Assembly (NCBI RefSeq): GCF_000004075.3
Contig: NC_026658.2
Span: 186,001 to 250,000 of the forward strand
Reading direction: 5' to 3'
From: Cucumis sativus
Taxonomy: Eukaryota > Streptophyta > Magnoliopsida > Cucurbitales > Cucurbitaceae
DNA length: 64,000 nucleotides
Below the pieces are notes generated by a model that saw only the letters and a list, made by a program, of their open reading frames with translations, made no database searches and was not told where the DNA came from. Below are positions 1 to 10,530 of this stretch, piece after piece. Positions within the stretch are counted from its first letter, which is position 1. Each line of letters starts with the position of its first letter. Position numbers and translations under genes: made by a program.

Positions 1-30
1 GATAGAATTTATTTCTTTTATTTTATAATG

Positions 31-660
31 AAGTATCAAACCAACTTGTTTTGATTTTCATACTTACAAGATTGAACATACAAAAAAACGTGTTGTACTC
101 TCTTTTAGTTGGGTAACTTTGGTTTCATTTATTTATATAAACCAATCCAACTAACTTCATTAAATTGGCTCTTTTTTTCATTCAATGCTCCTTAATTAAA
201 ATGGAAATTCATCTCCATATATGTTTCTAAATATCATCATCAAATGAAAATTTCTTTTTAGTAGTTTGTACTACAAAAATCCGTAATGTTAACGAACATT
301 TTGATGAAAATATCGATAAAACGTTGATTTCAATGAATATTTTATAAAGAAAAAGAGCAAACAAAAAAAATTCATAATTAGATTTAAATCAGTAAAAGAG
401 CGTTTTATATAATTTTCAAATCAAGTTAACTTATATTCGTTATTTATATTAGTGACTTTTTTTTTTATGTTTGTTTTGTGTTTCATGAATTTTTCTAACG
501 ATATAACAAAAATATCGATTCACCTTTCACGTTGATTCTGAATCTATGAAAAATGAAAATGTAAAAAATCTCGTCAAGAATATAGACATGTCAATGGCAA
601 TTTAATTAATACTATACGGTTGTACTATATAACCAATTATTGAGCATTTGACATGTTATT
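31..660. repeat. Segmental duplication, upstream segment copy A
   Basis: This stretch aligns with 2857-3436 at an offset of about 2826 bp. By eye the two copies differ by roughly one base in ten and by several indels; for example, copy B lacks about 30 bp present here near 440-470. The match continues as 660-800 against about 4557-4733, where copy B is interrupted by unrelated sequence and a solo LTR. No coding region is visible in it. Confidence 0.8.
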
Positions 661-1264
661 TAATAATATAATATAGTTGTATTTCATGAATCGTTTGCTA
701 AAGTAGGTTTAACTTAGTGGTAATTGACTCACGATCGCTATCAATAAATGACACTAGTACGAAAAAATTGGTCTATCATGTCGCTTCCCACACAAACCCA
801 ACCTTTTCTACTTCATTTTTCTGTTCTTTTTTCTTTTTCAGTAGTTAAAGAGATATATCGAAAGAATTCTTCTCAGAGGATCAAAGGCATGCAAGGATTA
901 CTTTGTTTTATTTAGTCTAACTATTTTCATGAGATAGGAACGATCAAAAGTTATAAATGCAGTCAAACAAACAATCTAGCAAATCAAATGTTTAACTTAA
1001 CATGCTTTCATGGCCGATCAATGCACACTACAAGAATAAACCGTTCTATCTATGCACTAAAGTGTCAGTAGAGACCCTAGCTAGAGTTTGTTCGCAGATG
1101 ATACATCGACGAATGATACACCGTCGACAGTGCACTTCATAAAATAATACATTTTCTTTTGCTTGGAAAAATCTCCCAAAATACATTTTCTTGTATGTAT
1201 ATCGTCTATCATAAAAGAATATTCACCGACCCCCAACTTAACCCAAAGGTTTACAACGTCAACA
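661..1264. other. Gene-free flank of knottin gene 1
   Basis: No gene is seen. Part of it (660-930) matches the flank of gene 2 around 4557-5210. The stretch from about 1026 to 1262 has no counterpart in the gene 2 flank and begins with a CACTACAAGAA motif resembling a CACTA transposon end, but no matching opposite terminus was found. Confidence 0.4.
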
Positions 1265-1432
1265 AACATATTTTGACCAATTCTTCAATCTAAAAAATAG
1301 AATAAAGTTTTGAAAAACAAACCAAGTCTGAATAATTAGCAGCCCAATAAGGAATATTATATATATAAAGCAGCCATGACTTGAACATTGAACATAATTA
1401 ATTAATATATGATCTTGAAGCAGTTACAAGGC

Positions 1433-1448
1433 CATGCAATTGCACATG
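1433..1448 (+). promoter_or_regulatory. RY core (CATGCA) and nearby ACATGT E-box
   Basis: CATGCA at 1433-1438 is followed within a few bases by CACATGTG. It lies about 180 bp upstream of the knottin gene 1 start. The RY core is the known target of seed B3 regulators (ABI3/FUS3 type). Function here is inferred from the motif only. The copy before gene 2 (5429-5434) keeps the RY core. Confidence 0.35.
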
Positions 1449-1521
1449 TGATTATGAATATAAACTTTATTAAAAACACACCAAGTATGTTGAAAGCAGA
1501 CATTGTGTTCTCTTATGTGTG

Positions 1522-1529
1522 TATAAATA
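1522..1529 (+). promoter_or_regulatory. TATA box of knottin gene 1
   Basis: TATAAATA, 86 bp before the ATG. Nine of the ten knottin genes have TATAAAT(A/G) at 58-86 bp from the start codon. Confidence 0.75.
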
Positions 1530-1614
1530 TAAAGGCATAGCTAGAAGAAAAAGAAAAAAAATATAAGAGAGATTAAGAAGAGAAAAAAAAGAAAGAAAGA
1601 AAGGAATTGAAAAA

Positions 1615-1854
1615 ATGGAGTGGAAGAAAATTGGAATGTTGGCTGTGGTGGGGATGCTGGTGATGGCAGCTTTGGTGGAGGATTGTCATGCAGCCATTGA
1701 ATCAGAGTCTGTGAAAGGTTTGAATAAAAATGAATTGCCAAGAAAGATGATGAATGAAGAAACTAGAATGTGCCCTAGAATCCTTGAAGAGTGCACTACC
1801 GACGATGATTGCATGAATGATTGCATTTGCCTCTCCAATGGCTTTTGCGGTTGA
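1615..1854 (+). CDS. Knottin gene 1: squash-type trypsin inhibitor precursor
   Basis: A 79-residue secreted precursor of a squash-family serine protease inhibitor. Residues 1 to about 26 form a signal peptide (Lys4-Lys5, then a hydrophobic run to Ala18, ending near His25-Ala26). A propeptide with the motif PRKMM (42-46) follows, and then the knot. Cysteines are at 53, 60, 66, 70, 72 and 78, giving the canonical C6C5C3C1C5C spacing. The reactive-site loop is CPRIL with P1 Arg55, so a trypsin-like target is expected. The inhibitory loop would occupy the protease active site substrate-like. There is no intron. An AATAAA lies at 1943-1948. The encoded protein is identical to that of gene 2. The start follows the TATA box and is the only plausible Met. 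The family call is very secure; the exact mature N terminus (Arg51 or Met52) is inferred. Confidence 0.95.
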   Translation: MEWKKIGMLAVVGMLVMAALVEDCHAAIESESVKGLNKNELPRKMMNEETRMCPRILEECTTDDDCMNDCICLSNGFCG

Positions 1855-2856
1855 AACCTCTCTTAGATATATACCTAAATCTATCTTATCTTTTGCTGTC
1901 TGTGTGTGTGTTTTTTCTTTTCTTCTCTTCTATTTCTATGGCAATAAAGTTTGTAACTTTGATCACTCTAATCTATGAATAATGTGTATCATCAATTTGT
2001 GCAACACCCATCAAGGAATAATAACATGTAAGCTTTTAATAAATTTCTCTGTTTATATGATGCCTCTAATTCCTTTCAATGCTTTGAAGGTTACTAGCTA
2101 TATCTATATTATATATGGTTTATACATATTACATTGTTAAGTCATGGGTTAAGTATAAAACATTTCCCTCTCCTCATATATCTCTTCTCTCTCCCCCACT
2201 TCCTCCACTGTCAAGAAAATCGCCATCAAAGTAAGCTTGACGAATGCGTTCGGGTTTGCTTTTTCACCAAAAACCACATTGGCCAGTAGTAGTAGTTAAT
2301 GTATATATTGAACAAATAGAACTTCCCCCAATTTACAAAATGTATATAGGAGGGAAGGGATAGTGATTATTCAATGGTGTGAACAAGAAAGAGATAAGAA
2401 AAGGTATTCATCACTCATATATTGACAATTTAAACTATTTCTCAATTGATAATTATAAACTAGTTTAGAGATAAAACTTCACATGTTTATGTACTATAAC
2501 ATCAAAGTCTATCAAATTCATAAAAGAAAAAAACAAAAACAAAAGAAAGGAAAAAGAACTTTCACATGGTGCATGAGCTGCTTAATTTTGAAAGATTACA
2601 AAACCTCATCATCATATTTTAATGTTAGATAGAGCCATTTGAATCTCCTACACTGAAAATATAATTTAACCATTATATTTGATTTATTACTTATCACTTT
2701 TTTAAAAAATTAGATGTTCACTTGTTCGAAAACAACAAAATGTTTACCCCACACCATTTATTAGTGAGTTATTAAAAGGAGAGGGTTGGTTGAAGCAACG
2801 TTTTCTCACTATTAGGGTCTCCATTTGAGAGAATCACTGATTTCTCACTTTGGTTG
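1855..2856. other. Intergenic between knottin gene 1 and copy B of the upstream repeat
   Basis: The first part, to about 2340, is the duplicated 3' flank of gene 1 with a poly(A) signal. From 2341 to 2856 it is AT-rich sequence in which I see no gene or recognisable element. Confidence 0.6.
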
Positions 2857-3436
2857 AAGTATCAAACCAACTTGTTTTGATTTTCATACTTAAAAGATTG
2901 AACATACAAAAAAACGTGTTGTCTCTCTTAGTTGGGTAACTTTGTTTCATTTATTTATATAAACCAATCCAACTAACTTCATTAAATTGGCTCTTTTTTT
3001 CATTCAATGCCCCTTAATTAAAATGGAAATTCATCTCCATATATATAAGTTTCTAAATATCACCATCAAATGAACCTTTCTTTTTAGCACTTGTACTACA
3101 AAAATCGGTAATGTTAAACGAACATTTTGATGAAAATATCGATAAAACGTTGATTTCAATGAATATTTTTTTAAAGAAAAAGATAAAACAAAAAAAATCA
3201 TAATTAGATTTAAATTAGTAAATGAGGGTTTTATATGATTTTCAAACCAAGTTAACTTATGTTCGTTTGTTTTGTGTATCATGAATGTTTCTAACAATAT
3301 AACAAAAATATCGATTCACCTTTAATGTTGATTCTGAATCTATGAAAAATGAAAATGTAAAAAAATTTTGTCACGAACATAGACATGTCGATGACAGTTT
3401 AATACTATACAGTTTTACTATATAACCAATTATAAT
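2857..3436. repeat. Segmental duplication, upstream segment copy B
   Basis: It matches 31-660 with about 10 percent divergence and small deletions. Homology breaks at about 3436 and resumes near 4557, so roughly 1.1 kb of other sequence separates the two parts. Confidence 0.8.
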
Positions 3437-4556
3437 TCAAAATAAGAGTTATACTTAAATAATCATTTATTTATTTATGGAAGAAATGTTGCCATTTATT
3501 TATCTACAATCTTCATCTTCTCATTATATCTCGAGTCAGTTGAAAGTCTCATGATATCCACTAAAGTTTATACTCACAATCTTAATACTAACTCGAGCAT
3601 TAGAATAATACATACCATCTATGTGTGGCATAGCATGCAACTGCATCATTAATGGAGGAGTTTGTTCGAGCTTGAATTAATGGCCATGATTATCACCATT
3701 GCACTGCCACACCCCAACAATCTTTGGCTCATCTTACTCCTTAAATCATCTCTTTCCTTTTCCTATTTGGTTTTATTTTTTTTACTGTTCGTCTGGTTCG
3801 GAACGATTTAATTTCCATGTTTGTTTAATTTTATAGTTTTCAACTTGTCACCTGGAAATAAGCTATTTGCTACTCTTAAGCATTCTTATTTAATTTCTAC
3901 ATACAAGATATTTATATTTTCATGTAAAACTGAATAATAAACAAATGGGGGCCTAAAACTGATCATGTGCTGATCAGGTAGAACATTTCTATAAACTATG
4001 CCAAGTTAGGTATTTGGGAACTTCAACCGCGGGTGGTCGAACTGAGTACTGATCACTGGCTTTGGAAAGCCCCAAGCCAACCCCCTTTGGCTTTCCTAGG
4101 CTCATGTTAGTCCTTAAATGTTGCCATTTTTGGTATGTATCATACTCTCTTAGTAACTTTGTTGTTCTTATATTTGTGTTTTGTGAGTACAAGTACACAT
4201 TTCAGTCCATGATGATCACCTATAACACCATCACTATTGTTAGAAAAACTAGCTTTAATTTTCAAGTTCATTAATTGGAATTTGGATAGGTGTGTATAGT
4301 CTCTGAGGTTTCTAACTTAGAATTATTATTTTAATGCTTTGTACTTTTAAAAAATAGGTTCAAGAGGCCTTTATTATGGCTTTATAAATTACTTAAATCT
4401 TTTAATTATTTTAAATATTACTTGACATTTTAAATCTTTTAAAAAATTAAGTATAAAACATTCCCCTCTCCTCATCTATCTCTTGATCTCTCTCTCCCCT
4501 TCCTCCACTAATCTTCCTTTCTCTCTTGGAAAACCGTCAAAGTAAGCCTAATGAAC
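3437..4556. other. Insert interrupting duplication copy B; contains a third partial copy of the gene 1 3' flank
   Basis: No gene is visible. The last part, about 4449-4557, resembles 2152-2240 and 6143-6231 (the pyrimidine-rich 3' flank of genes 1 and 2) at lower identity. It is therefore a remnant of an older duplication. The rest is AT-rich sequence without clear features. Confidence 0.5.
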
Positions 4557-4733
4557 GATATTACTATAATTGTGTTTTATGAATTGTTTGCCAAAGTAGG
4601 TTTAAAACTTAGTGGTAATTGACTGACTTTTCATCGATCTCTTGTCCACAATATTGTTCAACTAAACAATATCGACAATCAATTAATGACACTACAACAT
4701 CGACATTACTATAGAAGCTTCCCACACAAACCC

Positions 4734-5113
4734 TGTTGGAGGCGTTGACGAGCCCACTCTAAATTTACTCTAAATCTCACAAACTTTTAAGAGAAGAAAT
4801 TTGTTCTCTTAGAAAACTCAATAACACACAAGAGAAGAATGTTGTTCTCTTGAAACTCACTTACTTTCTAAAACTCAATTTGCTTCTATTGATTTGATTC
4901 TTTTTATCTTGTATACAAATGAAGGAAATGATCTCTATATATAGTATTCAAGAGACACTTCCTAAAAGACACAAAATAAATGAAGTACATGAATACATAC
5001 CATTCATGTACTTGAATAATTACATGTATCTAGAAATGCATATGTATCTTGAAACTAGAAATGTATCTATTAATGTGTTATCCATAATGTATCTAGCTTA
5101 TTAATTTCTAACA
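4734..5113. mobile_element. Solo LTR (380 bp) with 5-bp target duplication
   Basis: The element begins TGTTGGA and ends TCTAACA (imperfect 7-bp inverted ends, TG...CA). It is flanked by AACCC at 4729-4733 and 5114-5118. The duplicated locus near 784-815 has the same flanks joined without the element, so the empty site is seen in the same window. Inside are a TATATATA at 4936-4943, an AATAAA at 4975-4980 and an imperfect direct repeat of about 30 bp near 4790 and 4832. No internal coding domain is present, so it is a solo LTR or a very short terminal-repeat element. A 5-bp duplication suits the Copia and Gypsy superfamilies; which one is not determined. Confidence 0.85.
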
Positions 5114-5517
5114 AACCCATCTTTCCTACTTCATTTTTTCTGTTCCTTTTTTTTTTTTATCTCCGGAGGATTAGGTATTATTCACTTTAACTTTTATGAG
5201 TCTAATAGGGTGGCTGAGCTTTATCTTAGCTTCAATCTAAATATGTTATAGATACCATTAAACATAGTTTGACTAATTCTTCAAACTAAAAAATAGAATA
5301 AAGTTTTAAAAAACAAACCAATTCTGAATAATTAGCAGCCCAATAAGGAATATTATATATATAAAGCAGCCATGACTTGAACATTGAACATAATTAATTA
5401 ATATATGATCTTGAAGCAGTCACAAGGCCATGCAATTGTACATGTGATTATGAATATAAACTTTATTAAAAACACACCAAGTATGTTGAAAGCAGACATT
5501 GTGTTCTCTTATGTGTG

Positions 5518-5525
5518 TATAAATA
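5518..5525 (+). promoter_or_regulatory. TATA box of knottin gene 2
   Basis: TATAAATA, 83 bp before the ATG, in the same context as gene 1. Confidence 0.75.
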
Positions 5526-5607
5526 TAAAGGCATAGCTAGAAGAAAAAGAAAAAAAATATAAGAGAGATTAAGAAGAGAAAAAGAAAGAAAGAAAGGAAT
5601 TGAAAAA

Positions 5608-5847
5608 ATGGAGTGGAAGAAAATTGGAATGTTGGCTGTGGTGGGGATGCTGGTGATGGCAGCTTTGGTGGAGGATTGTCATGCAGCCATTGAATCAGAG
5701 TCTGTGAAAGGTTTGAATAAAAATGAATTGCCAAGAAAGATGATGAATGAAGAAACTAGAATGTGCCCTAGAATCCTTGAAGAGTGCACTACCGACGATG
5801 ATTGCATGAATGATTGCATTTGCCTCTCCAATGGCTTTTGCGGTTGA
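5608..5847 (+). CDS. Knottin gene 2: squash-type trypsin inhibitor precursor (identical to gene 1)
   Basis: This gene encodes a 79-residue precursor identical in every residue to gene 1: signal peptide to about residue 26, propeptide with PRKMM at 42-46, and a C6C5C3C1C5C knot at 53-78 with P1 Arg55. The DNA is also identical across the coding region as far as I can compare by eye. An AATAAA lies at 5936-5941. The promoter keeps the RY core at 5429-5434. Its own upstream flank carries the solo LTR, about 500 bp before the ATG, which gene 1 lacks. The two genes could therefore differ in regulation while making the same peptide. Trypsin-type inhibition is inferred from the family and the P1 residue. 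Confidence 0.95.
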   Translation: MEWKKIGMLAVVGMLVMAALVEDCHAAIESESVKGLNKNELPRKMMNEETRMCPRILEECTTDDDCMNDCICLSNGFCG

Positions 5848-7538
5848 AACCTCTCTTAGATATATACCTAAATCTATCTTATCTTTTGCTGTCTGTGTGT
5901 GTGTTTTTTCTTTTCTTCTCTTCTATTTCTATGGCAATAAAGTTTGTAACTTTGATCACTCTAATCTATGAATAATGTGTATCATCAATTTGTGCAACAC
6001 CCATCAAGGAATAATAACATGTAAGCTTTTAATAAATTTCTCTGTTTATATGATGCCTCTAATTCCTTTCAATGCTTTGAAGGTTACTAGCTATAGCTAT
6101 ATTATATATGGTTTATACATATTACATTGTTAAGTCATGGGTTAAGGATAAAACATTTCCCTCTCCTCATATATCTCTTCTCTCTCCCCCACTTCCTCCA
6201 CTGTCAAGAAAATCGCCATCAAAGTAAGCTTGACGAATGCGTTCGGGTTTGCTTTTTCACCAAAAACCACATTGGCCAGTAGTAGTAGTTAATGTATATA
6301 TTGAACAAATAGAACTTCCCCCAATTTACAAAATTGGAGACTAAAATAATCCAATTACAAAAATTTAGAATCAAAATCACGTATCACCTGGCCAAATCTG
6401 TATGGTAAAAGGTTGAACTGCCGATTCACTGCAAAAATAACAACACTGCTTCACTTTGCAAAGACATCTGGGCATATATAAACCTAAAAACAGAAAAGCT
6501 ACTATCATCTTCAACAATCAACAGCGTTGCTATTTATTGTGCTGAGGTCCATTTGGCTTGAGAGAGAACAGAATTTTCAAATTTTCAAGAACAAGAATAG
6601 ATCTATCGCCAAGCTGCCAAGCTTTGGAAAGACATTCAAGCTCTCACCCAATATTGGAGTAATAGTAGATCAAAGCTTTTTAACCATTACAATGTTAGCT
6701 CTATTGCTTTAAATCTTCAAGTTTTGGTATAATTTTTTGATCTTGTTTGAACTTATCTATAACTCTTTTTGTTATGTTCCTTGTTTCGTGTACTTAACTT
6801 TTTATCATCAATGAACCGAGAATGATGAAAGCGCTAAAGAGATGTCCATCTTGTGAATATTTTAGATGCACCTATTGATCCATCGTTTAATAGGGCGAGT
6901 CTTGAGTCTTGAGACGTCGTCCTTTTCATTTTATTTATTTTTTTTAAATAGGGTGAGTAAGTCCTCTTCTTTTTTTATCTAAAATAAACGTCAAAATCAA
7001 CCGTTTTTAACTAAAAAATTTCAAAACTACCATATTTTGATAATAAATTTTTAAAATTGCACTATTTTGGTATTTAGTTCGTCTGAAAAGACCACGTGCT
7101 GCTGCCATCAACATCCATGCCAATGATATATGGGGGCCTCTTGGAGTTTGATGTATATAATCTTGAATCTTATCCTCTTAACTCTAAATAACATGTGTCT
7201 TTGAATTTGTTTTCACATCCAATGACCTAAAAGGCTGTCACACATCTGTGATTCCACCACGTGATTATAAACTCTCCTAACTTTTTCATAAAAACAAAAT
7301 TCACCCATATTATTTATTTTTCTTTTCTTTCATTTCATTTCTTTATTTTTTCTGTCAATCTATGAAGAGTGCAGGTGGAAGACCAAAATGGTGAGTTCAT
7401 CCTCTGCCTCGTGTAATAAAGAAGGTTCATGTGGCCTCTTCTCCACCTTTCATTCTACTTAACTTTTGACAAGATATTTTTTCTTGTTTGTGGGATCCTC
7501 TTCCTCCACCTTTTTTTGACTTTTTATCTTTACCCCAA
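5848..7538. other. Intergenic between knottin genes 2 and 3, with a possible LINE tail
   Basis: The first 480 bp are the duplicated flank. Around 6525-6715 the plus strand encodes a short stretch with W-x-E-R-x-Q-x-F-x-x-F, like the extreme C-terminal tail of plant LINE reverse transcriptases, but it is broken by frameshifts and low in confidence. CACGTG G-box cores occur at 7093-7098 and 7258-7263 upstream of gene 3. Nothing else is recognised. Confidence 0.35.
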
Positions 7539-7546
7539 TACAAATA
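7539..7546 (+). promoter_or_regulatory. Degenerate TATA-like element of knottin gene 3
   Basis: TACAAATA, 65 bp before the gene 3 ATG. This is where the nearest paralogue, gene 4, has TATAAATA (63 bp before its ATG). One T-to-C change distinguishes it from the consensus shared by the other nine genes. Confidence 0.4.
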
Positions 7547-7568
7547 ACACAAAGAGGAGTTAAGAAAT

Positions 7569-8190
7569 CTATCAAGAAAGAGTGGGAAAGCAAAGATAGA
7601 GAGAACAAAAATGGAGTGGAAAAAAATTGCTTTAGTTGCAATGATGGGGATGTTGCTTATGGCTACTTTTACAGAGTCAGTCGGTTTGGGCGTGGATGAG
7701 GAGATCATTCAATTAGTTTCCGACGGAGTGAATGAGTACTCACAAAATATTGGAAAGGATACTGCACCCGGCTGCCCTCGAATCCTTATGAAGTGTAAAA
7801 CCGACAGCGATTGCTACCCTGGCTGTACTTGCAAACCGATGGGCTATTGTGGTTGACTCCTAGCCGTGTCGTTTCGGATCTTCTACTGTGTCCTTGTTTG
7901 TGTGTGTTTGATTTCTATTTTATGAAAATAAATGCATGGTTTTGTGTGTCTTTCTCATCACTCTTTTCTCTCCTGTCTATGAGTTAGTGTGATCATATCA
8001 GTGGCATGCTTGATATCCCATCAAGCTGTTTTGTTGTAATATTTATTATGTTTTCTATCTCACTATGGTCTTTGAGGATATCTTCCCTATCTCCTTCCAT
8101 GAACTTTAAGTTTCATTTTCTTTAACCATTCTTCCATAAATTTAAAGTTTTATTTTTTTTAACCATTAAATACTCAAAGATTAACCGTTG
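7569..8190. repeat. Gene 3/4 duplication, copy A
   Basis: It aligns with 9915-10530 through the 5' leader, the CDS and about 330 bp of 3' flank. Small indels distinguish the copies. Homology ends just after the AAAGATTAAC sequence in both. Confidence 0.85.
7611..7856 (+). CDS. Knottin gene 3: squash-type trypsin inhibitor precursor
   Basis: An 81-residue precursor. It has a signal peptide from residue 1 to about 25 (MEWKK start as in genes 1, 2 and 4), an acidic propeptide containing LVSDG (35-39), and a knot with cysteines 55, 62, 68, 72, 74 and 80 in C6C5C3C1C5C spacing. The reactive loop is CPRIL with P1 Arg57. The loops KTDSD and YPG and the end GYCG are close to the canonical cucurbit inhibitors, so trypsin-type inhibition is very likely. 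The PRKMM propeptide motif is absent. An AATAAA lies at 7927-7932. Gene 4 is its close duplicate, with substitutions concentrated in the mature knot. The usual TATA box is replaced by TACAAATA. The start is fixed by similarity to gene 4. Confidence 0.95.
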   Translation: MEWKKIALVAMMGMLLMATFTESVGLGVDEEIIQLVSDGVNEYSQNIGKDTAPGCPRILMKCKTDSDCYPGCTCKPMGYCG

Positions 8191-9881
8191 AATCAGTATT
8201 TTGTTGGCCAAGCAACTTGCCAGTCCACTGATGGAAGCATGGATTATTTGGGTAAGTAATTATTTAGTTTGACTGGGAAATATTGAAGAAATATGGTTCA
8301 ATGGTGAGTTTAGTTTGTGGGGCAAGCTAAAACTCCCTCTCTAATATGTGGGGTTTGGAGGTGTAAGTTTTTTCTAAGAAGTTTGGGTGTGTTGTGTTAC
8401 CCTTTTTATTTGGCTCCTTTGCTGTGTACGGGGGGGACGAGTGTCGACATTATGGATCTAATGTATGAGGCTATCTTGGGTTATTTCTTAAATTGTGCTT
8501 ACTTCGGTTGTGGAAGACTAGATACTTGGCCGAAGCAGTTATTTGAACTCCATAAACATTTCGAGTACTCTTCACTAAACCTCCCTCTCTCTCCAATATA
8601 ATATCGCATCAACTCCATGAGAAAGTCCTTCAACATTTGCTATTGCACCAAAACCACATTTTTGCTCTTCCATTTTGGCCAACTACCGACTACGAAGTAG
8701 ATGACTGGGTTAATGATAATTATGTTTTAGGTACACGACTTTATAACACCATTTTTTAGATTTCTTTGGCAAGTACTGTGGCTAGTTTTTCCATATTATT
8801 TTAAAAAATATAACTTAACCCTCTCGAGATGATAAACAGTTTTTTAATGTTTCGTTGAATTAGGTTTGATATATTCACTAATTTTGAGGAGTTCTTGAAG
8901 CAATCTTTCTTATATTTGAAATAATAGTAAAAATAAACAAGGTTTGGACCATAACCCTTTTCCTAATCTCCTAAATCTCCATCTCAAACACACAGCCCTT
9001 AATATTCTTGGAGTTTGATATATATAACATTAAACTATATGATTAAATATTATACTTGATCAAACGTAATATTTACGGTGAAAATTGATATTTTCGTAAA
9101 AAAAATTCATTGATAAATCAATCAATAATTAGTTTCAATGCAGAGTTCTCTACACCACTGAGAATCTCATCTCCAGCATCAAGGTTTTACTTTTCATGAT
9201 AGTTCTCAAACGCTTCTACAAATTTTACTAATTATTTGGTGATCAGTTGAAGGATAAGAAATATAATGATGAAGATAGATAGATTATTGAATAGATGATC
9301 AAAACTTTCAGAAATTTCAGTGTTGACTGGTCACACTTCTCAAGGTACTAAGATCTACTACAAGTCCGTTGCTATTGTTATTTATTTTAGTTAACTTTGA
9401 GGATAAAAACTAGGAGGTGGTTTAAAAGATGATCTATTACAAATATAAATTAAATATGCAGTGGGATAAGATAGGATCAGGACGTCTGCTCAAACTAGAC
9501 TATAAAATAATTATACACTAGTTAACAGAGATAAATATACAAATGAGAGTGTAATTTTAACTTTTACCATGCTTCAAGGATGGTATTTGCAATTTATTTC
9601 TTTTCTACTTTGAGCATCTTAACCTCGAAAATATAAATAACAGTGTATTTAAATAACTAAATTTCCATGTTTTGTTTTCCTAGTTGTTACACACCAAATC
9701 ATCCCACTACAGACCCTCCTCGTTTTTCTTACATAATTCTTAATTATTTATTCTGAGTGATATCAAATAAATAAGGGGTTTCTTTATAATAAAAAATACA
9801 AATCAATGGTCCCTTTTTTTCTTTTTTCTTTTTTTTACAATTTCTCAATAAAAATAATGCACCCAAATGAGTTGTTCTCTC
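7857..9881. other. Intergenic between knottin genes 3 and 4
   Basis: The part to about 8190 is the duplicated 3' flank of gene 3. The rest is AT-rich. Open frames near 8317-8601 have no recognisable motif and I do not call them. The segment 9360-9546 is a separate repeat shared with the gene 5 promoter region. Confidence 0.5.
9360..9546. repeat. Shared upstream block, copy A (before gene 4)
   Basis: It aligns with 11671-11864 over nearly its full length with scattered mismatches and short indels. It lies about 400 bp before gene 4, while its partner lies immediately before gene 5. It links two knottin subgroups whose coding regions are now very different. Confidence 0.75.
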
Positions 9882-9889
9882 TATAAATA
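9882..9889 (+). promoter_or_regulatory. TATA box of knottin gene 4
   Basis: TATAAATA, 63 bp before the ATG, within a pyrimidine/purine-rich leader. Confidence 0.75.
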
Positions 9890-9914
9890 TAGAGAGTTGA
9901 GATCATTGAGATGG

Positions 9915-10530
9915 TGTCAAGAAAGAGAGAGAAGCAAAGAAGGAAAAAATAATGGAGTGGAAAAAAGTTGCTTTAGTTGCAATGATGGGGATGTTGCTTA
10001 TGGCTACTTTTACAGAGTCAGTCGGTTTGGGCGTGGATGAGGAGATCATTCAATTAGTTTCGGACGGGCTGAATGAGTACTCACAAAATATTGGAAAGGA
10101 AACTGTAGGCTGCCCTCGAATCCTTATGCCGTGTAAATCCGACCACGACTGCTTAAGTGGCTGCACTTGCAAACGAAACGGCTATTGTGGTTGACTCCTA
10201 GCCGTGATGTTTCGTTCGGATCTTCTACGGTGTCTTTGTTTGTGTGTGTTTTCTATTTTATGAAAATAAATGCATGGTTGTTGTGTGTCTTTCTCATCAC
10301 TCTTTTCTCTCGTGTGTATGAGTTAGTGTGATCATATCAGTGGCATGCCTGATATCCCATCAAGCTGTTTTGTTGTAATATTTATTATGCTCTCTATCTC
10401 ACTATGGTCTTTGAGGATATCTTCCCTATCTCCTTCCATCAACTTTAAGTTTCATTTTCTTTAACCATTCTTCCATGAATTTAAAGTTTTATTTTTTTTA
10501 ACCATTAAATACTCAAAGATTAACTGTTAA
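9915..10530. repeat. Gene 3/4 duplication, copy B
   Basis: Partner of 7569-8190, covering the leader, CDS and about 330 bp of 3' flank of gene 4. Confidence 0.85.
9952..10194 (+). CDS. Knottin gene 4: squash-type trypsin inhibitor precursor
   Basis: An 80-residue precursor. Signal peptide and propeptide are almost identical to gene 3 (LVSDG at 35-39), while the mature part has changed more. Cysteines are at 54, 61, 67, 71, 73 and 79 (C6C5C3C1C5C), with P1 Arg56 in CPRIL. Substitutions against gene 3 fall in loop 1 (Pro60 before Cys61), loop 2 (KSDHD), loop 3 (LSG) and loop 5 (KRNGY). The excess of change in the short mature part over the precursor part suggests selection on inhibitor specificity, though the sample is small. 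An AATAAA lies at 10265-10270. The product is expected to be a secreted or vacuolar trypsin-type inhibitor. Confidence 0.95.
   Translation: MEWKKVALVAMMGMLLMATFTESVGLGVDEEIIQLVSDGLNEYSQNIGKETVGCPRILMPCKSDHDCLSGCTCKRNGYCG

Larger units (their letters stand above)
1265..2340. repeat. Gene-bearing duplication, copy A (knottin gene 1)
   Basis: This roughly 1.07-kb segment is nearly identical to 5262-6333, with fewer than about ten differences visible by eye from 1294 to the right border. It includes the promoter, CDS and 3' region of knottin gene 1. Similarity stops abruptly near 2340 and 6333. It is far better conserved than the segment further upstream. Confidence 0.9.
5262..6333. repeat. Gene-bearing duplication, copy B (knottin gene 2)
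   Basis: Partner of 1265-2340. Differences seen include a 3-base shorter purine tract just before the ATG and single substitutions upstream and downstream. The coding sequence shows none. Confidence 0.9.

Noticed and set aside
1026..1040. CACTA transposon terminus (also 50495-50507)
   Set aside because: Each is a single short motif without a matching inverted end or 3-bp target duplication.
1541..1741. Minus-strand frames overlapping knottin genes 1 and 2
   Set aside because: They are shadows of the plus-strand genes, with a low-complexity phenylalanine tail from the purine-rich leader.
6525..6715. LINE reverse transcriptase tail
   Set aside because: Only a short W-x-E-R-x-Q pattern with frameshifts. 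It is mentioned in the intergenic entry but is too weak for its own feature.
8317..8601. 94-residue plus-strand frame between genes 3 and 4
   Set aside because: No signal peptide, knot or domain; it probably arises by chance or from repeat debris.
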